DNA of 9,989 nucleotides from Cytophagales bacterium (GTDB lineage Bacteria > Bacteroidota > Bacteroidia > Cytophagales > UBA9547), in the NCBI GenBank assembly GCA_003476475.1, contig DMUD01000187.1:1-9989 (forward strand). The letters run 5' to 3'. The position numbers and the translations under genes are program-made. This document shows positions 7,132 through 9,989 of the stretch, in pieces (within the stretch, counting starts at the first letter, position 1; the number at the start of each line of letters is the position of its first letter). The notes beneath the pieces are model-generated. The model had not been told where the DNA came from and made no database searches. It saw nothing but the letters and a program-made list of their open reading frames with translations.

Positions 7132-7197
7132 TTTTTATTTTCATAATAGTTTATTGAATCTTAATAAAGCATAACTTAGTGCAAACAAAGCATCTGA

Positions 7198-8601
7198 ATG
7201 GCTAAACGACAGGACAATGCCAGAGAACATAAAGAGGCTGTGCAAAAATTTGAGCAAATGCTCAAAAACAACCTCAGTTTTTTCTTCGAATCGCATGAAT
7301 ACGAGTATATTATTTCTTTCTACATAGAGAAAAATCAATGGAATCATGCCGCGAAAGCTTGCGAATTTGCTATAAGCCAATATCCTTTTTCCACCCATTT
7401 TTTACTAGATAAATGTGTCATACTGGCTCATAAAAAGCAATTTGAAGAAGCACACAGATTATTGGATTTTGCAGAAAACATGCAGCCCAATGATGCTGAT
7501 ATCATCATAGCGCGCAGTCAGCTTTTTATGCAAAATGGAGAACACAAAAAAAACATTGGCTATTTGAAATACGCAGTTGAAATGAGCAGCGAACCCGAAT
7601 TGATATATTTTCATTTAGGTTTGGCATATCAAGTGAACGGCGAGTTTGAAAATGCGATTCAATATCATAAAAAAGCATTAGAACAAGACATTGAAAATGA
7701 AGAGGTTTTTTTTGAACTAGCTTTTTGTTTGGATATGTCAGGAATGCTAGAAGAAAGTATTTCCTATTATAAAAAATTTATTGATAAGGACCCCTACTCG
7801 CATTATGCATGGTACAATCTTGGACTTTTGTACAGCAAGTTGGAACAATTCGAGTTGGCATTGAATGCATACGATTACGCCACTATAATAAAGGCCGATT
7901 TTTCATCGGCATGGTTTAATTTGGGGAATACTCATTTTGCCTTGGCGCAGTATTCCGACGCGATAGATTGCTACAAAAAAGTGATAGAATTTGAAGAGGC
8001 ATCGGTAGAAGCTATTTGTTATTTAGGAAACTGTTACGAGAAAATGGAACAGATAGACGCTGCCATGGATCAGTACAGGCAATCATTGCGTCTAGACCCC
8101 AATTTTCCAGAAGCGCTTTATGGAATGGCTTTTTGTTTAGAAAAACGTAACAAATGGTTCGAGGCCTACGGTTTTGTACGAAAGGCGGTGGATGCCGACG
8201 AGCTAAATGGGGACTACTGGTTTTTGTTGGCCGATGTAGAAGCTAAAATTGGAAATATAACGCATGCATTGGAGTCCTATGAGAAAGCATCGTTGCTAGC
8301 TCCCGACAATTCAGATATTTGGCTAAGCTGGTCTTTGGTATTTTACGAACAAGCGGAATATGAAAAAGCATTTAGCATTGTAAGTTTGGGCATTACTGAA
8401 AATGCCAAAAGTGCTGAATTGTATTATCATGCCAGCATTTATCTTATCAATCAAGGAAAATACAAGGAAGCCTTAGATTTTTTGCAAAATGCCTTAATTT
8501 TGGACTTTGAAATGCATCCCATTTTGTTTGAGTATTTCACCAACTTAGAAGTTCAAAAGGGATTATATAAAATTATTGAACAATATAAAGATAAAGAATG
8601 A
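7198..8601 (+). CDS. TPR-repeat protein, cytoplasmic
   Basis: This 467-residue protein has no signal peptide or membrane segment. After a charged N-terminal helix (1-33) it consists of about twelve consecutive 34-residue tetratricopeptide repeats up to around residue 437. Clear units include 134-167 (ELIYFHLGLAYQVNGEFENA), 202-235 (HYAWYNLGLLYSKLEQFELA), 236-269 (SAWFNLGNTHFALAQYSDAI), 270-303 (EAICYLGNCYEKMEQIDAAM) and 304-337. They show the W/Y-x-x-L-G-x-x-Y and A-x-x-x-Y patterns and an Asp/Asn-Pro turn. TPR arrays form a superhelix that binds partner proteins, and no catalytic domain is attached, so it is probably a scaffold or adaptor. The ATG at 7198 is the first in-frame start. Its stop overlaps the start of the phosphosulfolactate synthase gene by four bases (ATGA), which implies coupled translation and possibly a shared task. 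The partner is unknown. Confidence 0.9.
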   Translation: MAKRQDNAREHKEAVQKFEQMLKNNLSFFFESHEYEYIISFYIEKNQWNHAAKACEFAISQYPFSTHFLLDKCVILAHKKQFEEAHRLLDFAENMQPNDADIIIARSQLFMQNGEHKKNIGYLKYAVEMSSEPELIYFHLGLAYQVNGEFENAIQYHKKALEQDIENEEVFFELAFCLDMSGMLEESISYYKKFIDKDPYSHYAWYNLGLLYSKLEQFELALNAYDYATIIKADFSSAWFNLGNTHFALAQYSDAIDCYKKVIEFEEASVEAICYLGNCYEKMEQIDAAMDQYRQSLRLDPNFPEALYGMAFCLEKRNKWFEAYGFVRKAVDADELNGDYWFLLADVEAKIGNITHALESYEKASLLAPDNSDIWLSWSLVFYEQAEYEKAFSIVSLGITENAKSAELYYHASIYLINQGKYKEALDFLQNALILDFEMHPILFEYFTNLEVQKGLYKIIEQYKDKE

Positions 8602-9377
8602 ATTTTTTTATAAACAATCTTCCTGACCGTACATCGAAGCCTAGGCAGTCTGGTTTAACCATGGTTATGGATAAAGGAATGAGCATTAGGCAGGCAGAAG
8701 ACATGTTAGATAGTTCAGGCCAATATTTCGACATAGTGAAACTGGGTTGGTGTACTTCCTTTTTGACTCCACAACTGAAAGAAAAAATCAAATTGTACAA
8801 AAGTGCCTCTTTGCCTGTTTATTTGGGAGGCACTTTGTTCGAGGCTTTTATTGTACGTAACCAATTCGAGGATTACATGCGTACTCTCGATGATTTTGGC
8901 ATTGAATATGTAGAAGTTTCAGATGGTTCAATAGACCTACCCCACGACCGCAAGTGTGAATATATCAGAACGTTGGCCAAAAACTACACTGTTTTATCGG
9001 AGGTAGGTTCAAAAGACGATCAAAAAATTATTCCTCCTTACAAATGGATATCCTTGATGAAAGCAGAATTGGAGGCTGGTTCATGGAAAGTGATAGGAGA
9101 GGCAAGAGAGAGTGGAAATGTTGGCTTGTTTCGTTCCAGTGGCGAAGTGCGTTCTGGTTTGGTAGAAGAGATTTTGACTCAAATCCCATTTGAAAGCATC
9201 ATTTGGGAAGCTCCTCAAAAAGAACAACAAGTGTGGTTCATCAAATTGTTGGGTGCCAACGTAAATGTGGGAAATATTTCTCCAAACGACATCATACCTC
9301 TAGAGACCATCCGATTGGGACTTAGAGGAGATACTTTTCTACATTTTATTGGGAAAGACTGGGACGTCAAGGTTTGA
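8598..9377 (+). CDS. comA: Phosphosulfolactate synthase (ComA family)
   Basis: The 259-residue protein matches the ComA TIM-barrel family along its whole length: LTMVMDKGMS (20-29), DIVKLGWCTS (45-54), VYLGGTLFEAF (74-84), EVSDGSIDLP (106-115), LSEVGSKD (133-140), EARESGNVGLF (168-178), WEAPQKEQQVWFI (203-215) and PLETIRLGLRGDTF (234-247). ComA adds sulfite to phosphoenolpyruvate to give (2R)-3-phosphosulfolactate, the first step of methanogen coenzyme M synthesis. Bacterial homologues are tied to sulfolactate or have unassigned roles. From memory of the Methanocaldococcus protein, the proposed catalytic lysine after EVG aligns with Lys139, which is kept, while the usual Gly in the WGT motif is Cys52 here. 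No comB or comC homologue is visible. The ATG overlaps the TPR gene stop, and the 3' end overlaps the convergent gene by 11 bases. The family is certain; the reaction in this organism is inferred. Confidence 0.9.
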   Translation: MNFFINNLPDRTSKPRQSGLTMVMDKGMSIRQAEDMLDSSGQYFDIVKLGWCTSFLTPQLKEKIKLYKSASLPVYLGGTLFEAFIVRNQFEDYMRTLDDFGIEYVEVSDGSIDLPHDRKCEYIRTLAKNYTVLSEVGSKDDQKIIPPYKWISLMKAELEAGSWKVIGEARESGNVGLFRSSGEVRSGLVEEILTQIPFESIIWEAPQKEQQVWFIKLLGANVNVGNISPNDIIPLETIRLGLRGDTFLHFIGKDWDVKV

Positions 9378-9989
9378 TTTTGTGTGGATTTTGTCCCAGC
9401 TGAAGGTTCATGTGAAAAATACAACCTCGGTTCTGTAAGTCAGGTTCTAAGTTTATAGTCACTTTTTCATATACAGTTTTGTTGTGCAAGCGTATTGCTT
9501 TAGACAAGGCGGCTTTCCCAACAAGATTGTACACAAGCCCTAATACCATAAATCCAGAACCAGTCCACAAGAACGCTTTTTTATCTTCAATCATCCAGCT
9601 TTTACTTTTTTCTGGGTCTGCTTTGTACCAATTTTTAATGCTTTTATCATTCATAGAAAGATAATCGGCCAATGCATAAACTGTCAAAGCACTTCCAATA
9701 ATTACCCCCCTACGACCTGTCCTTATCCAATTTTGGGCATTTTTAAATGCCAATTTGGCTTCACTATTTGGGCTTTTGGAAAAAACTCTTTCAAAATCTC
9801 GCAGTTTTGTCAGTTCTTTATTTTGGTAGAAATAGTTTTCGCGAAAATGGTAGCGCATTACTTCTATTTCGGATGAATCGATATTTTTCGGGTCGCTTTC
9901 GAAATGGGAAATGTTTTTTAGATTGAAATCTTGAAAATACCGCTGCAATGCCTTTGAAACAATGTTAGGCCAAAGAGGGGTGATGTCTT
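9367..9989 (-). CDS. Unidentified protein with two membrane helices, N-terminus outside window
   Basis: A minus-strand frame ends at TGA 9367-9369 and is open to the right edge, giving 206 visible residues. A TTG at 9948 could serve as start, but the upstream codons (DITPLWPNIVSKA) look coding and uninterrupted, so the true start is more likely beyond the edge. The visible N-terminal 90 residues are charged and probably soluble (RYFQDFNLKNISHFESDPKN). They are followed by a likely helix at 94-111 (GVIIGSALTVYALADYL), a basic/acidic loop, and a second at about 139-161 (FLWTGSGFMVLGLVYNLVGK). A C-terminal tail of about 45 residues containing EKVTINLEPDLQN may form beta strands. I recognise no family. 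It is convergent with the ComA-family gene, overlapping its last 11 bases. Confidence 0.75.
   Translation of the reverse strand, partial: DITPLWPNIVSKALQRYFQDFNLKNISHFESDPKNIDSSEIEVMRYHFRENYFYQNKELTKLRDFERVFSKSPNSEAKLAFKNAQNWIRTGRRGVIIGSALTVYALADYLSMNDKSIKNWYKADPEKSKSWMIEDKKAFLWTGSGFMVLGLVYNLVGKAALSKAIRLHNKTVYEKVTINLEPDLQNRGCIFHMNLQLGQNPHKIKP

Larger units (their letters stand above)
6813..7197. other. Intergenic region, 385 bases, no confident gene
   Basis: This AT-rich stretch lies between the SelW-like gene and the TPR gene. The part nearer the SelW-like gene (6834-6986) has a minus-strand frame with coding character, described separately. The rest, about 7000-7197, has stops in all frames at short intervals and holds a -7-like box and two TTTTGGCCA copies. 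No tRNA-like fold or convincing rho-independent terminator is visible. Confidence 0.7.

Noticed and set aside
7074..7140. Rho-independent terminator formed by TGGCCACA and TGTGTTTTGGCCA followed by Ts
   Set aside because: The stem is interrupted, the loop is close to 40 bases, and no gene ends just upstream on the plus strand.
9367..9948. TTG at 9948 as the start of the right-edge membrane protein
   Set aside because: The frame stays open with coding-like codons to the window edge, so the gene is treated as partial with its start outside.
1..9989. CRISPR array, insertion sequence, tRNA or rRNA genes, selenocysteine insertion
   Set aside because: No regularly spaced repeats, transposase motifs or RNA-gene folds were seen, and the SelW-like protein uses two TGT cysteine codons rather than TGA.

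Overview
The window reads as a piece of a Bacteroidota chromosome. Supporting signs are the AT-leaning composition, start codons preceded by A-rich stretches instead of strong Shine-Dalgarno sites, several TAnnTTTG (-7 type) boxes, a long Bacteroidota-style amidophosphoribosyltransferase with a short propeptide, and a bacterial ComA-type phosphosulfolactate synthase. No insertion sequence, phage gene, CRISPR array, tRNA or rRNA was recognised. The content is almost entirely housekeeping metabolism.

Left part (1-2526, minus strand): nuoN (complex I subunit N) is followed 9 bases later by a PurF-type amidophosphoribosyltransferase that runs off the left edge. nuoN is the first gene of this minus-strand group, so it is separated from the gene that normally precedes it in a nuo operon. 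The divergent intergenic region (2527 to about 2671) carries a -7-like box in each direction. To its right lies a plus-strand gene for a secreted, probably outer-membrane beta-barrel protein whose start codon is not ATG.

Middle (3488-6812, plus strand): four closely packed genes, lipA (lipoyl synthase), argC and argD (arginine/ornithine biosynthesis) and a 92-residue CxxC protein of the SelW/Rdx family. The gaps are 15, 13 and 3 bases, so they probably form one transcript. ArgC and ArgD catalyse consecutive steps. In some Bacteroidota this branch uses N-succinyl rather than N-acetyl intermediates, and the sequence alone does not decide which applies here.

Gap (6813-7197): 385 bases without a confident gene. 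It holds an odd minus-strand open frame of 50 codons that looks protein-coding but has no ATG. It may be a small gene or a remnant broken at a run of seven Ts. The gap also holds a promoter-like box between two copies of TTTTGGCCA.

Right part (7198-9989): a 467-residue protein made almost wholly of TPR repeats overlaps by 4 bases (ATGA) with a ComA-family phosphosulfolactate synthase gene. The latter ends tail-to-tail, with an 11-base overlap, against a minus-strand gene for an unidentified membrane protein that continues past the right edge. The TPR-ComA pair and the minus-strand frame in the gap are the least ordinary items. I see no evidence of a new defence or mobile system.
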